This document shows, piece by piece, positions 51,869 through 61,995 of a DNA stretch of 64,000 bases. Source of the DNA: Massilia agrisoli (GTDB taxonomy: Bacteria > Pseudomonadota > Gammaproteobacteria > Burkholderiales > Burkholderiaceae_D). The notes below the pieces were generated by a model, which worked only from the letters and a program-made list of their open reading frames with translations, was not told the DNA's origin and searched no databases. The position numbers and the translations under genes were made by a program. The first letter of the stretch is position 1, and the number at the start of each line of letters is the position of its first letter. The stretch is from the NCBI RefSeq assembly GCF_020831365.1, contig NZ_JAJHPV010000020.1, forward strand, positions 248,001-312,000, written 5' to 3'.

Positions 51869-53263
51869 TCAGATCCAGTATTCCGTCAGGCGCGCAGCCC
51901 ATTCCTTGAGGCGGTCCGCCCACGGTCGCTTGCGCCATCGCTCCAGCGTTACCTGCTTTGAGTCGCGCAGGTCTTCATTGAACGCGCTTTCCATCTCCAT
52001 GCCGAAGGCCGGATCGAGAATGACGACATTCAGCTCGTAGTTGTGAAGGAAACTGCGGCGGTCGATATTTGCCGAACCAACCGTCGACCAGGTGCCATCG
52101 ATAACGGCCGCCTTGGCATGCAGCACCGCAACCTGCAGTTCGTAGATCTTGACGCCATTCTCCAGCAGTTCATCGTAAAACGCCCGCCCGGCATGGAACA
52201 CCAGCCCATGGTCGGTGACACCCGGAAGCACCAGCTTGACGTCCACGCCGCGGCGCGCCGCCGCGCTCAGTTCATGCACGACCTGCGGATCGGGCACAAA
52301 GTATGCCGACGTGACGTGGATCGATTTCTTCGCTTCCTGGATCGCAACAATAAACGACTTGTAGATTTCCGAGTCGCGCCCCGGTTCAGTGGCCAGTATG
52401 CGCAGCATCTTGTCACCGACCGGCGCCAGCTTCGGGAAGTATTCGCGCTCCGGCAGTTCGCCAGCTTCCTGCTGCACCCAGGCGTTGATGAAGGTCCACT
52501 GTAACTGGGCCACCGCAGGGCCTTCGATCTTGATGTGGGTGTCGCGCCAGCCGACGTCTTGCGCGTTGGTCGTGCCGGGCGACTGGCGCGAGCGGAAGAA
52601 TGAGCTGTTGGCGTAGGTGCTGCTGATGTTGATGCCGCCGGTGAAGGCGACCTTGCCGTCAACCACCATCAGCTTGCGGTGGTCGCGGTTGTTGAGTTCC
52701 CACTTGCCGCCCCGGGCGGCAGGGTTGACCGGGTTGAAGGCGATCAGGCTGACGCCGGCATTGCGCATCCGCTCGAAGAATTCCTTCGGCGTGCCGAGCG
52801 TGCCCACGCTGTCATACAGCACGTTGACGGTCACGCCTTGTTTCTGTTTTTCGATGAGGATGTCGGCAAACTGCATGCCGATCTCATCCTGGTCGAAGAT
52901 GTAGGTCTCGAGGTTGATTGTGCTCTTTGCCGCCTTGGCCGCCTCCATCATGGCGCGCATCGTTGCGGGGCCGTCGAATAGCAGGGTGACTTTGTTGCCT
53001 GCAATGAGAGGCACGCCCGTGGCAGCCTCTTCGAGCACAGCAAGTTCCTTGAGGTCGGGCGCGGCCCTGGCCCAGCGCCGCTTCAGCAGTTCGGCCGCTT
53101 GCTTGCCCTTGAGCCGGCCGTTTGGCGTGGCAACGGTCGGATTGGCCTTGGCGGCCGTGCCCTGGTTGAATTCGGATGCATCGGGCAGCGAGGCGCAAGC
53201 GGCCATGCTTGCCCCGAATGCGAGTGTTACCAACGATGTGGCCAGCCAGCGCGCGACGTTCAT
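51869..53263 (-). CDS. ClsC-type cardiolipin synthase/phospholipase D-like lipoprotein
   Basis: The 464-residue protein has a lipoprotein-type signal (LVTLAFGASMAAC, Cys23) and two HKD motifs: HRKLMVVDG near residue 194 and HAKAAVIDG near 381, each with the following GSxNxDxRS-type segment (GGINISSTYANS, GSANIDRRS). This two-HKD architecture fits ClsC-like enzymes that join phosphatidyl groups to make cardiolipin. Its start overlaps the stop of the PF10136 gene (ATGA), so they are co-translated. Lipid attachment suggests it works at the outer face of the inner membrane or the outer membrane. Confidence 0.9.
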   Translation of the reverse strand: MNVARWLATSLVTLAFGASMAACASLPDASEFNQGTAAKANPTVATPNGRLKGKQAAELLKRRWARAAPDLKELAVLEEAATGVPLIAGNKVTLLFDGPATMRAMMEAAKAAKSTINLETYIFDQDEIGMQFADILIEKQKQGVTVNVLYDSVGTLGTPKEFFERMRNAGVSLIAFNPVNPAARGGKWELNNRDHRKLMVVDGKVAFTGGINISSTYANSSFFRSRQSPGTTNAQDVGWRDTHIKIEGPAVAQLQWTFINAWVQQEAGELPEREYFPKLAPVGDKMLRILATEPGRDSEIYKSFIVAIQEAKKSIHVTSAYFVPDPQVVHELSAAARRGVDVKLVLPGVTDHGLVFHAGRAFYDELLENGVKIYELQVAVLHAKAAVIDGTWSTVGSANIDRRSFLHNYELNVVILDPAFGMEMESAFNEDLRDSKQVTLERWRKRPWADRLKEWAARLTEYWI

Positions 53264-55353
53264 TTTGTTCCCCTTGCTTGTATGCCAGGCTCGCCTGGCG
53301 CACTATCTTTTGGCCCGATGAAAAATTGGATCGGCGCGGCCACGAAGCGCCGACCCAGGCTTTTGAGTAATTGAATACCCTGGTCGAAATGGATTTCACG
53401 GGCGCGCAGCGCCACCCACAGTGCCAAGCCGAAACTGACCACGAGGTTGACGGTGCCGATGGCAAAGAAGCCGGCCACCGACAGCGCCACCAGACGCCAG
53501 GTAACGTTGTAGTCGAGCGCGACCATTGCCGTGGAGAAGTTGGCGGCCGAGAAGGTGACGTGGCGGATGTCCAGCGGCAGGCCCAGCAAGTAGCCAATCG
53601 TGCCCATCGTGCCGAGCAGGATCCCGAAGAAGAAGTTACCCATCAGTCCCCCGAGATTGTTCTCGACATACGCCGCGAAGCGCGGCAGCCGTTCCGGGCC
53701 GAGCAGGCGTGCGAGCCAGCGCAGCTGGGAAACGCGCTGCGCCATGCGGGTGTAGAGGGCCTTGTTGTCGTAGTAGCCGGAGATCAGGCCGGCAACAAAC
53801 AGGCAGACGCCGGCAATCGCCGCGTAGAACAGCGCCAGGCTGTTGAGCGGGTCGATGTCGTGCAGCAGGACGAGCGCCTTGTGGGGCGAGACCAGGTGTT
53901 TGCCGGTAATCCATTGCCAGCTGAAGGCGATTGCCCATGCGGCAGGGATCACGGTCGCCAAGTTGCCCAGCACCGCAATCGTCTGGGTGCGGAACACCTT
54001 GTTGACCAGCTCGGCCATGCTGTCGATGTCAAGATGGCGGCCGTCCTTGACCGACAGCTCGGCGGCAATGCGCGAGGCAGTCATCGCCGGCTGCTTGGTG
54101 GCAATGGTGAAGTGGAGTATGTGGATCAGCACGAAGCCGAGCGAGTAGTTCAGGCTGAACAGGAATGCCTCGACCAGCGGCGCGGCGCGCAGGTAGCCGA
54201 ACAGGATCTTGATCAGCGCCATGATGCCGACGATGAAGCCGGCGCCCGCCGACGACAGGAACATGGCGCCCAGCTGGCGGCGCGTGTCGGCAATGTAGTG
54301 TTCGCCAGTCCGGCTGGCATTTTCGGTGACGTTGCGCGCCAGCAGGTCGATGTTGTCGGCGACCAGGTCGCGCATCACGTATTTATTGTTGTGCGCCTCG
54401 ACCAGTTCACGCGCCAGCGAAATGGCGGCGGCGCGGTGCGGGCTGGGCGGCGCAACGCTGGCCAGCGCCGCATCGCTGGCGATCGTTTCCAGGTCAAGCG
54501 TGGGCGTGGCCGGCAGCTCGCCGCTGACGTCGACCAGGAACAGCAGCTTGCGCAGGCGGTCGATGCTCTGGCTGAGCGCAACGAGCAGGTAGGTCAGCGC
54601 AATGCTGGTGCCCTGGCTCATTGCGTTGCGGCGGATCTTGGCCACCACCGTGTCGCACTGGTCGAGCATCACCAACAGGTGCTTGGCGTCATCGAGGTCC
54701 CCCTCGGCCCCATCCAGCAAGCGGGCGTAGCCGTCGAGGTAGTCGTTGACCTCGATATTCTGCATCAGGAAGGGCGAATCGAAGTCCTCGATTTCGGCGT
54801 GGCTGCGCAGCAGGCGCGGCTCCAGCCCCAGCGCGCAGACGCGGCAGGAGAGGGTGCGGATCGCTTCGAGCATGCCGAGCACCGTGGTCTGGCGTACATC
54901 GGCGGGTTGCGCGCCCGCGGCAGGCGGCGCATCGTGGACGATATCGAACAGTTCCAGCCAATAGACGGCGGGGACGGCATTGACCCACAGGTAATCGGTT
55001 TCGACATAGAGCACCTGGTCGATGGCGTCGGCCAGGTAGGTGTCGCCCAGCGCTGGCGGCAGGAAGCGGTAGGCGAAGCGCGTCTTCAGCTCGGTAACAA
55101 AACCGTCGTTCGACAGGATCCCGATGTCGGTGTACAGGCTGGAATGGCGGCGGCTTTCGAGCAGGCGCGTCATATAGCTATGCAGTGCGGAAGCCTGCGC
55201 GGGATTCCCCTTGAGCAGATGACACAGCAGCCGCACACGCTCGATCGCGTAGTCGGCATCGCGCGGTCGTCGCGGGCGCAAGTGATCCACCAGCTCGACG
55301 AGAACGTCGATGCGGTCGCTGTGAGGATCGATGCGTTCAAGGGTGGACAGCAT
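53260..55353 (-). CDS. PF10136-family membrane protein ('site-specific recombinase', Gcr-like)
   Basis: The 697-residue protein is soluble and helical for about 400 residues (rich in Leu and Asp) and then has about six membrane helices, including FLSSAGAGFIVGIMALIKILFG, LFYAAIAGVCLFVAGLISGYYD and NFFFGILLGTMGTIGYLLGLPL. It belongs to the family annotated as a site-specific recombinase, but no recombinase catalytic motif is visible and the membrane topology argues against one. The overlap with the cardiolipin synthase-like gene points to a lipid or envelope role. The ATG at 55353 is the best start; an upstream extension is possible. Confidence 0.85.
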   Translation of the reverse strand: MLSTLERIDPHSDRIDVLVELVDHLRPRRPRDADYAIERVRLLCHLLKGNPAQASALHSYMTRLLESRRHSSLYTDIGILSNDGFVTELKTRFAYRFLPPALGDTYLADAIDQVLYVETDYLWVNAVPAVYWLELFDIVHDAPPAAGAQPADVRQTTVLGMLEAIRTLSCRVCALGLEPRLLRSHAEIEDFDSPFLMQNIEVNDYLDGYARLLDGAEGDLDDAKHLLVMLDQCDTVVAKIRRNAMSQGTSIALTYLLVALSQSIDRLRKLLFLVDVSGELPATPTLDLETIASDAALASVAPPSPHRAAAISLARELVEAHNNKYVMRDLVADNIDLLARNVTENASRTGEHYIADTRRQLGAMFLSSAGAGFIVGIMALIKILFGYLRAAPLVEAFLFSLNYSLGFVLIHILHFTIATKQPAMTASRIAAELSVKDGRHLDIDSMAELVNKVFRTQTIAVLGNLATVIPAAWAIAFSWQWITGKHLVSPHKALVLLHDIDPLNSLALFYAAIAGVCLFVAGLISGYYDNKALYTRMAQRVSQLRWLARLLGPERLPRFAAYVENNLGGLMGNFFFGILLGTMGTIGYLLGLPLDIRHVTFSAANFSTAMVALDYNVTWRLVALSVAGFFAIGTVNLVVSFGLALWVALRAREIHFDQGIQLLKSLGRRFVAAPIQFFIGPKDSAPGEPGIQARGTK

Positions 55354-55543
55354 GGCAGGCAAGACATTTGGTACTAAAGGCACAGTGTACGTCCGTTGCG
55401 GCGGGAACTTTGTACGGTAGCGAACAAACTCAGCAATAGAAGGGCCCCCAGCGAGGGGTGGGGCACTTCGGTTACACTTTATGCGCACTCACCGGGCGCG
55501 GCAAAAGCATCGCGCGCGGGACCGATCATTACTGGGGAAGATT

Positions 55544-56380
55544 ATGTACCTGACTTATTTCAAGGGACAATGGGCCGAGGGTAATACTCCCTTGTTCGGG
55601 GCGATGGATCACAGCGTATGGCTGGGTTCGTCCGTGTTCGATGGCGCGCGCGCCGTGCGCGGCCACATGCCTGACCTGCGCCTGCACCTGAAGCGGGTGG
55701 TCCAGTCGGCGCAGCAACTGGGCCTGAATTGCCCTTACACCGTGGACGAGATGGAAGCGCTGGTGCGCGAAGGCGTCGCCCGGTTTCCGGCCGATGCCGA
55801 GCTGTACATCCGTCCGCTCGTATATGCCGCCGATGGTTTCCTGATTCCCGACGCCGACAAGAGCGGCTTCGCGCTGACCCTGTTCGACGCGCCGATGCCT
55901 GCGTTTACCGGATTTTCCGCCTGCCTGTCGACGCTGCGCCGGCCCGACGCCAGCATGGCGCCGACCGACGCGAAGGCGTCGGCGCTGTACGCCAACACCA
56001 CGCGGGCATTGCGCGAAGCGAAGGAGCGCGGATTCGATAACGCCGTCGTCGTCGACGGCCGCGGAAATGTCGCCGAGTTTGCGTCTTCCAATTTGTTCCT
56101 GGTGACTCCCGCTGGCGAGGTGGTGACGCCGGTTCCGAACGGCACATTCCTGGCGGGCATTACGCGGGCGCGCGTGATTGCGCTGCTGGAGGAGGCTGGC
56201 GTCAAGGTTGTCGAGCGTACAGTTGATACGGCCGAGCTCGATACTGCGGTGGAAATCTTCAGTACCGGGAACTATGGCAAGGTGACGCCGTGCGTCCGCT
56301 ATGAGGGACGCACGCTGGAGGTGGGGCCGATTGCCACGCTGGCGCGCGACAAGTACCTGGCGTACATGGAGCGGGAGTAA
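55544..56380 (+). CDS. Class IV aminotransferase (branched-chain type)
   Basis: The 278-residue PLP enzyme has the fold-IV motifs SVWLGSSVFDGARAV, RPLVYAADG, the catalytic Lys in DAKASALYANTTRAL near residue 144, and NVAEFASSNLFLV. It fits branched-chain or D-amino-acid aminotransferases; at 278 residues it is shorter than IlvE (about 309), so D-amino acid or other alpha-keto acid transamination is also possible. GGGGAAG precedes the ATG at 55544. It lies divergent from the PF10136 gene. Confidence 0.88.
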   Translation: MYLTYFKGQWAEGNTPLFGAMDHSVWLGSSVFDGARAVRGHMPDLRLHLKRVVQSAQQLGLNCPYTVDEMEALVREGVARFPADAELYIRPLVYAADGFLIPDADKSGFALTLFDAPMPAFTGFSACLSTLRRPDASMAPTDAKASALYANTTRALREAKERGFDNAVVVDGRGNVAEFASSNLFLVTPAGEVVTPVPNGTFLAGITRARVIALLEEAGVKVVERTVDTAELDTAVEIFSTGNYGKVTPCVRYEGRTLEVGPIATLARDKYLAYMERE

Positions 56381-56390
56381 GGCCTGCGGG

Positions 56391-56960
56391 CTACTTGGCT
56401 TTCGGCAACACCGGCGGCTTGATGTCGCCGCAATCGGCGCCGAGCCAGCGCCCGGTGGCATCCATGTTCATCGTTTCCGGCTTGCCGCTGGCGCTGGTGG
56501 TGACCCGCATCTTCATCGCATAGTCGGTATCGCTGTTGAAGGTGACCGTGCCGTCGCCGCGGGCATCTGGCTTGCTGCAGCTGAACGATACCTTCATCGT
56601 ATTGCCGACAACGGGCGAGCGCTTGTGGGAGCAGTTGCCGGCGTCCTGCATCGGCATCTTGTTTTGGGCCGCCATCTCGCGGGTCATGCACATCTTGACC
56701 GACATGCTGCCGCCCGCTCCGACGGTCGGCATCTGCATGCCGTTTTTCGACATCATCGCCTCCATCGACTGGCGCTGCTCGGGCGTCATCTTGGCCATCT
56801 GCTCGTGCACCATCGCCATCGCCTGTTCCAGCTGGCCATTGCTGCTTTGCATCTTGTTATTGACCTCCCACAAACCTGGCTTCATGTTTTGCGCAGAACA
56901 TGGCACGGCAATCAACAGCGCCGCGCTGACAACGGCAATGACGGTATGGCGGACGGGCAT
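56391..56960 (-). CDS. DUF3617 exported protein
   Basis: The 189-residue protein has a signal peptide (residues 1-23, ending AVPCSAQ) and the DUF3617 pattern: MKPGLWEVNNKM at the mature start, MCMTREMAAQ, and a C-terminal Cys pair (GNCSHKR with SFSCSKP) plus RWLGADCGDIKPP. DUF3617 proteins are periplasmic, beta-rich and of unknown function. It converges with the aminotransferase (10 bp apart) and diverges from the M16 gene. Confidence 0.88.
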   Translation of the reverse strand: MPVRHTVIAVVSAALLIAVPCSAQNMKPGLWEVNNKMQSSNGQLEQAMAMVHEQMAKMTPEQRQSMEAMMSKNGMQMPTVGAGGSMSVKMCMTREMAAQNKMPMQDAGNCSHKRSPVVGNTMKVSFSCSKPDARGDGTVTFNSDTDYAMKMRVTTSASGKPETMNMDATGRWLGADCGDIKPPVLPKAK

Positions 56961-57111
56961 GGCTGGCTCCTGGACTGTTTACAGATGCCCTAGCATAGCT
57001 GAAAACGCTATCGCCAAGGCGTCACGTATGCATGTAAAACAGGTTTCCCGGCCATGCGGCCTGTGTCATACTTTTCTCCCGTCACTTACTCTTACCGATA
57101 GGAAGCATCAC

Positions 57112-59928
57112 GTGAAACTACTCACCGCCTTCATGCTCAGCGCCGGCATCCTGACGCCAGCGTTCGTTTCCGCCGCAGGCGCACCGGCGGCCCCGGCCGC
57201 AGTCAAGTCCGCGCGCGTTGCCGCGCCTGTCAAAGTGACGACTGTCGAAGGCATCACCGAATATCGCTTGGGCAACGGCATGCGCGTGCTGCTGTTCCCT
57301 GACAACAGCAAGCCTACGCTGACGACCAACATCGTCTACATGGTCGGCTCGCGCCACGAAAACTATGGCGAAACCGGCATGGCCCACTTGCTGGAACACC
57401 TGCTGTTCAAGCCGACCGCCAATTTCGGCATCAAGAAGGGCACCAAGACCCCGGTTGAAGTGCTGAACTCGACCGGCGCCGAATTCAACGGCACCACCTG
57501 GTACGACCGCACCAATTACTACTCGACCTTCCCGGCCAACGAGGAAAACCTGGCGACCATGCTCGCGCTTGAGGCGGACCGCATGGTCAACTCGCCGATC
57601 GACCAGAACGACCTGTGGAATCCAAAGACCCAGAAGGGCGAGATGACGGTCGTGCGCAACGAGTTCGAGATGGGCGAGAGCGACCCGATCGGCGTGACCA
57701 CGGAACGCCTGCAGGCTGTCGCCTTCGACTGGCACAACTACGGCAAGTCGACCATCGGCGCGCGCTCGGACATCGAGCAAGTCAACATTCCGCGCCTGCG
57801 CGCCTTCTACAAGAACTACTACCAGCCGGACAATGCGGTGCTGATGGTGGCTGGCCGCTTCGACGAAGCCAAGGTGCTCAAGCAGATCAATGACAAGTTC
57901 GGCCGCATTCCGAAGCCGGCGCGCGTCATCCAGCCGACCTACACGGCCGAGCCGACGCAGGACGGCGAACGCTCCGTAACGGTGCGCCGTAACGGCGGCA
58001 CCCAGTTCGTCGGCGCCGGCTACCACGTCGCGCCGTCGGGCCACGCGGACGAAGCGGCGCTGTCGCTGCTGGCGCGCATCCTCGTCGATGCGCCGAGCGG
58101 CCGCCTGCACAAGGCGCTGGTGGAAACCAAGCTCGCCACCCGGGTGCAGGTCGACTCGGTCAATAACCTCGAACCGAGCTACCGCATCTTCGGCGCTGTC
58201 GTGCCAAAGGACGTGAAACTCGAGGCGACCCAGGACGCGATGCTGAAAGTGCTGGAAGACCTGAAGTCGCAGCCGATCACCGAAGCGGAAGTGGCGCGCG
58301 CACGGGTGGCGATCAACAAGCAGATCGAACTGGCCACCAACGACACCGCCCAGCTGGCCATCGCCCTGACCGAATCGATGGCGGCCGGGGACTGGCGCCT
58401 GTTCTTCCTGGAACGCGACCGCATCGAAAAGACCGACGCGGCAGCCGTGCAGGCGGCCGCACTGAAGTACCTGAAACCAACCAACCGCACCCTCGGCCGC
58501 TTCATCCCGACCGACACCGTGGACCGCGCCGAAGTGCCTGGCACGCCAGACATTGCCGCGCTGGTCAATGGCTACAAGGGCCGCGCAGTTGTCGCGCAGG
58601 GCGAAGCGTTCGACCCGAGCCCGGCCAATATCGAAGCCCGCACCGAGCGCTTCACCTTGCCAAACGGACTGAAGGGCGCGCTGCTGCCGAAGAAGACCAA
58701 GGGCGGCATGGTCAGCGCCAACCTGGTGCTGCGTACCGGCACTGCCGACAGCCTGAAAGGCAAGGCCGATGCGGGCGCATTTGCCGCATCATTGCTGATG
58801 CGCGGCACCGAACGGCTGTCGCGCCAGGAAATCAAGGACGCGTTCGACAAGCTCAAGGCGCAAGTATCGGTAGGCGGTGGGGCCGAAGGCGTCAGCGCGT
58901 CGGTCACCACCACGCGCGAGAACCTGGCGCCGGCGATGGCCTTGCTGGCGGAAGTGCTGCGCAAGCCGGCATTTGCCGACAGCGAGTTTGCCGAACTGCA
59001 GCGCGAGCGCATCGGCCGCATCGAGCAGGACATGCCTGAGCCGCAGCCGCTGGCGTTCAACGCCTTCCAGCGCCTGCTTGACGCCACGCCCGAAGGCCAC
59101 GTCAAGCACGTCGACACGCTGCCCCAGAAGCTGGCGCAAGTGCGCGCGTTGAAGGTGGCGGACGTCAAGGCCTTCCACTCGGCGTTCTACGGCGCAGGCG
59201 ACGCCACGTTCGCGGCGGTGGGCGACTTCGATCCGAAGGAAGTCAAGGCGCAGCTGGCCAGCCTGTTCGGCGACTGGCGCGCAGCCCAGCCGTACGAGCG
59301 CATTCCCGGCACCATCAAGCACGCCGCCGGCGAAAAGATCGCGCTGGAAACGCCGGACAAGGCCAACAGCGTGCTGATCGCGGTCCACCCGCTGCCGCTG
59401 AAGGATGACGCGCAAGCGTTCCCTGCGCTGCTGATGGCCAACCACATGCTCGGCGGCGGCGCGCTGCGCAGCCGGCTGGCGGACCGCATCCGCCAGAAGG
59501 AAGGCCTGTCCTACGGCGTCGGCTCGCAGCTCAGCATCCCGGCGCGCGACCCGGCCGGCCTGTGGCTGGCGTACGCGATCAGCGCACCGCAAAACACCGC
59601 CAAGGTAGAAGCGGCGCTGCGTGAAGAGATCGACCTGGCGCTCAAGGAAGGCTTCACCGCGGCCGAACTGGCCGAGGCGAAGAAGGGCTGGAAGCAGGGC
59701 GAGGAAGTCTACCGCACCGAAGACGGCCCGCTGGCAGGCCGCCTGGCCAGCTACCTGACGCTGGACCGCACGATGGCCTTCGACAAGGACCTCGAAACCA
59801 GGGTGGCTGCGCTGACGGTGGCGCAAGTGAACGAAGCGCTGCGCAGCAACCTGAAGCCAGGCAGCGTCTCGATCGTCAGCGCCGGTGACTTCGCGAAGTC
59901 CGGCAAGCCAGCCGAGGCGAAGAAGTAA
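57112..59928 (+). CDS. M16 family zinc peptidase, exported
   Basis: The 938-residue protein starts at GTG 57112, with AGGAAG 6 bp upstream; the frame is open much further upstream but only over the DUF3617 gene. A signal peptide (about 1-22, MLSAGILTPAFVSAAG) is followed by an Ala/Pro-rich linker, the catalytic half with HLLEHLLF at about residue 92 and the Glu-containing EMTVVRNEFEMGE segment, then the inactive second half (about 510-930; FTLPNGLKGALLPKK). It is a periplasmic pitrilysin-like protease and a distant relative of the M16 gene at 12414. Confidence 0.92.
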   Translation: MKLLTAFMLSAGILTPAFVSAAGAPAAPAAVKSARVAAPVKVTTVEGITEYRLGNGMRVLLFPDNSKPTLTTNIVYMVGSRHENYGETGMAHLLEHLLFKPTANFGIKKGTKTPVEVLNSTGAEFNGTTWYDRTNYYSTFPANEENLATMLALEADRMVNSPIDQNDLWNPKTQKGEMTVVRNEFEMGESDPIGVTTERLQAVAFDWHNYGKSTIGARSDIEQVNIPRLRAFYKNYYQPDNAVLMVAGRFDEAKVLKQINDKFGRIPKPARVIQPTYTAEPTQDGERSVTVRRNGGTQFVGAGYHVAPSGHADEAALSLLARILVDAPSGRLHKALVETKLATRVQVDSVNNLEPSYRIFGAVVPKDVKLEATQDAMLKVLEDLKSQPITEAEVARARVAINKQIELATNDTAQLAIALTESMAAGDWRLFFLERDRIEKTDAAAVQAAALKYLKPTNRTLGRFIPTDTVDRAEVPGTPDIAALVNGYKGRAVVAQGEAFDPSPANIEARTERFTLPNGLKGALLPKKTKGGMVSANLVLRTGTADSLKGKADAGAFAASLLMRGTERLSRQEIKDAFDKLKAQVSVGGGAEGVSASVTTTRENLAPAMALLAEVLRKPAFADSEFAELQRERIGRIEQDMPEPQPLAFNAFQRLLDATPEGHVKHVDTLPQKLAQVRALKVADVKAFHSAFYGAGDATFAAVGDFDPKEVKAQLASLFGDWRAAQPYERIPGTIKHAAGEKIALETPDKANSVLIAVHPLPLKDDAQAFPALLMANHMLGGGALRSRLADRIRQKEGLSYGVGSQLSIPARDPAGLWLAYAISAPQNTAKVEAALREEIDLALKEGFTAAELAEAKKGWKQGEEVYRTEDGPLAGRLASYLTLDRTMAFDKDLETRVAALTVAQVNEALRSNLKPGSVSIVSAGDFAKSGKPAEAKK

Positions 59929-59940
59929 ACGCGGCAGCAA

Positions 59941-59963
59941 GGCGGATGCTGCTTCCATCCGCC
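59941..59963. terminator. Hairpin after the M16 gene
   Basis: GGCGGATG (59941-59948) pairs with CATCCGCC (59956-59963) around a 7-nt loop, with no T-run. It resembles a half unit of the CGGATAAGC...GCATCCGCC repeats. The rest of the 233-bp gap to the next gene holds no supported gene. Confidence 0.6.
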
Positions 59964-60161
59964 CTGTTGTCAGCCCGGCCCGCATCAATTTTCTGCAACA
60001 AGCTCGCGGCCAGGCCAGCCACGGTCGCGAGCATTCCCACTACCGCATTCCATCCCAGCCATTTGCGCATGACAATTGTCAGGCCAAAGTCATGGCGGAT
60101 GCGTCTGGCAGGTGTCGGTCGCCAACCTCATACTTGCCATACCAAAAACTGAGGAGATGAC

Positions 60162-61976
60162 ATGAACTTGACGCGCTTGAATGCAGTGCTGCTGGGGCTT
60201 GGCCTTGGCATATCAGCCGTAGCGGTGGCGGCGCCGACGCTGGTGCAGGACGTACGCGTGTTCGATGGGAGCGATGTGCATGCGCGCCGCTCCGTGCTGA
60301 TTGACGGCGGCCTGATCGTTGACGCCGATTTCCACGGGCCTGCGCCGCGCGGAGCACGGCTGGTCAGCGGTGCCGGCCGTACCTTGCTGCCCGGCCTGAT
60401 CGATTCACACGTGCACGCTTATCGCCATTTCGACCTGCCATTGCTGTTCGGGGTAACCACGCAAGTCGACATGTTTACCGGCGTGCAGGCAATGCAGGAA
60501 ATCACCCGCGCCATGGCAGCGAACAATAACCGCCATCAGGCCGATTTATTCTCGGCCGGCACGCTCGTGACCGCTCCGGGTGGCCACGGAACCCAGTTTG
60601 GCATGCCGATCCCGACCCTGGCAAGGGCAGCCGACGCGCAGGCATTTGTCGATGCCCGCATCGCCGAGGGCTCGCACTTCATCAAGATTGTCCTCGAAGA
60701 TGGCAGTCACGCGCACCGGGTGAACAGCCTGGACCTGGCGACGGTGAAAGCAGCCATCGACGCCGCTCACAAGCGTGGCAAGCTTGCCGTTGTGCACATC
60801 AGCACCCTGGCCAATGCGCGCGCAGCGCTCGTGGCCGGGGCGGATGGCCTGGTGCATCTGTTCAATGGCGAACACATCAGCGACCAGGAAACTGCGGACT
60901 TCGCGCGGCTGGCCAGGGCGAAGGGTGCTTTCGTCATCCCCACCTTCAGCGTGCTCGAAAGCGCAGCGGGCGTGCCGGTTCGGCCACTGGCTGCCGGCAG
61001 CCCGCTGGCCGGTTTGCTTGACAAGGAACAGCAGGTGCCTTTGCAAACGCGGTACGGAAAGAAGCTGGCGCCGGAGCGGCTGCGGGTGCCGGCAGCGGTG
61101 ACGGCGGCATTGCACAAGGAAGGCGTGCCGGTGCTTGCCGGAACCGATGCAGGCAATCCGGGCACCCAGTACGGCATCAGCATGCACCGCGAACTGGCCG
61201 CGCTGGTCGAAGCCGGATTGACACCGCGGGCGGCGCTGGCGTCGGCCACCTCCGTACCAGCTGCTGCATTCCGGCTTGGGAAGCGGGGGCGCATCGCGAA
61301 CGGCTACAAAGCAGACCTGTTGCTGGTCAAGGGCGACCCGCTGGCCGACATCTCCGCCACCCAGCAGGTCGAGGAAATATGGAAGGATGGCGAGAGCGCG
61401 CGCGCGCTGCGCGACCAGCAGCGCCTGCGGGTGGCGCAGGAAGCCGCGCCGTCGCCGGCAAACCGGGTCCGCTTGCCGGCCGACGGACGCATCAGCCTGT
61501 TTAGCGCGGCCAAGCTGGGCAGCCCGGTCGGGACGGGGTGGGGCCCGTCCCACGACGGCATGATGGGCGGCAGTTCGACGGTCGAGCTGGCGCTGCTGCC
61601 GGACACGGTTGAGGGCCAGCCTGCGGTGTCGGTCAGCGCCACGGTCGCGCCGGGCTTCCCTTATCCTTGGGCGGGCGTCGCATTCCTGCCGGGGGCCAAG
61701 CCCATGCAGCCTGCCGACCTGAGCGCAGCAAAATTAATCCGCTTCAAAGTGCGCGGCGATGGCAAGCGCTACCAGCTCAGCATGATGTCGCGCGGCGTCA
61801 CGATTCCCGGCCAGGTCCCGTTTACCGCCGGCGCCGAGTGGTCGGAAATATCCGTGCCGTTCAGCGAATTTGCGGGAATCGATCCGGCAGCAGTGACCAT
61901 GATAGGATTTAATGCAGGACCGAAACCTGGCGGCTACCGCTTCGATATCGCCGACGTCCGGTTGCTCGAGCGCTGA
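60162..61976 (+). CDS. Amidohydrolase with C-terminal CIA30 domain
   Basis: The 604-residue exported protein has a signal peptide (about 1-23, GISAVAVAA) and an amidohydrolase barrel with metal ligands HxH in DSHVHAYRHF near residue 82, Lys in HFIKIVLEDG, His in VVHISTLAN and Asp in AGTDAGN, followed by the composite-domain repeats (KADLLLVKGDP). The C-terminal part (about 425-600) is a CIA30/NADH:ubiquinone oxidoreductase intermediate-associated domain (PYPWAGVAF, IRFKVRGDGKRYQL). The fusion is unusual to me; the substrate is unknown. The following kinase gene starts 19 bp after it. Confidence 0.87.
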   Translation: MNLTRLNAVLLGLGLGISAVAVAAPTLVQDVRVFDGSDVHARRSVLIDGGLIVDADFHGPAPRGARLVSGAGRTLLPGLIDSHVHAYRHFDLPLLFGVTTQVDMFTGVQAMQEITRAMAANNNRHQADLFSAGTLVTAPGGHGTQFGMPIPTLARAADAQAFVDARIAEGSHFIKIVLEDGSHAHRVNSLDLATVKAAIDAAHKRGKLAVVHISTLANARAALVAGADGLVHLFNGEHISDQETADFARLARAKGAFVIPTFSVLESAAGVPVRPLAAGSPLAGLLDKEQQVPLQTRYGKKLAPERLRVPAAVTAALHKEGVPVLAGTDAGNPGTQYGISMHRELAALVEAGLTPRAALASATSVPAAAFRLGKRGRIANGYKADLLLVKGDPLADISATQQVEEIWKDGESARALRDQQRLRVAQEAAPSPANRVRLPADGRISLFSAAKLGSPVGTGWGPSHDGMMGGSSTVELALLPDTVEGQPAVSVSATVAPGFPYPWAGVAFLPGAKPMQPADLSAAKLIRFKVRGDGKRYQLSMMSRGVTIPGQVPFTAGAEWSEISVPFSEFAGIDPAAVTMIGFNAGPKPGGYRFDIADVRLLER

Positions 61977-61995
61977 TCATCGAAGAAAGGGTGTC

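Noticed and set aside
53371-55377. 668-aa plus-strand frame opposite the PF10136 gene
   Set aside because: Gln, Arg and Asp-rich antisense reading; the minus strand shows clear membrane helices.
59876-60070. 64-aa minus-strand frame with a hydrophobic start
   Set aside because: Hydrophobic N-terminus (WNAVVGMLATVAGLAASLL) is suggestive, but there is no ribosome site and the frame runs through the hairpin and the M16 3' end.
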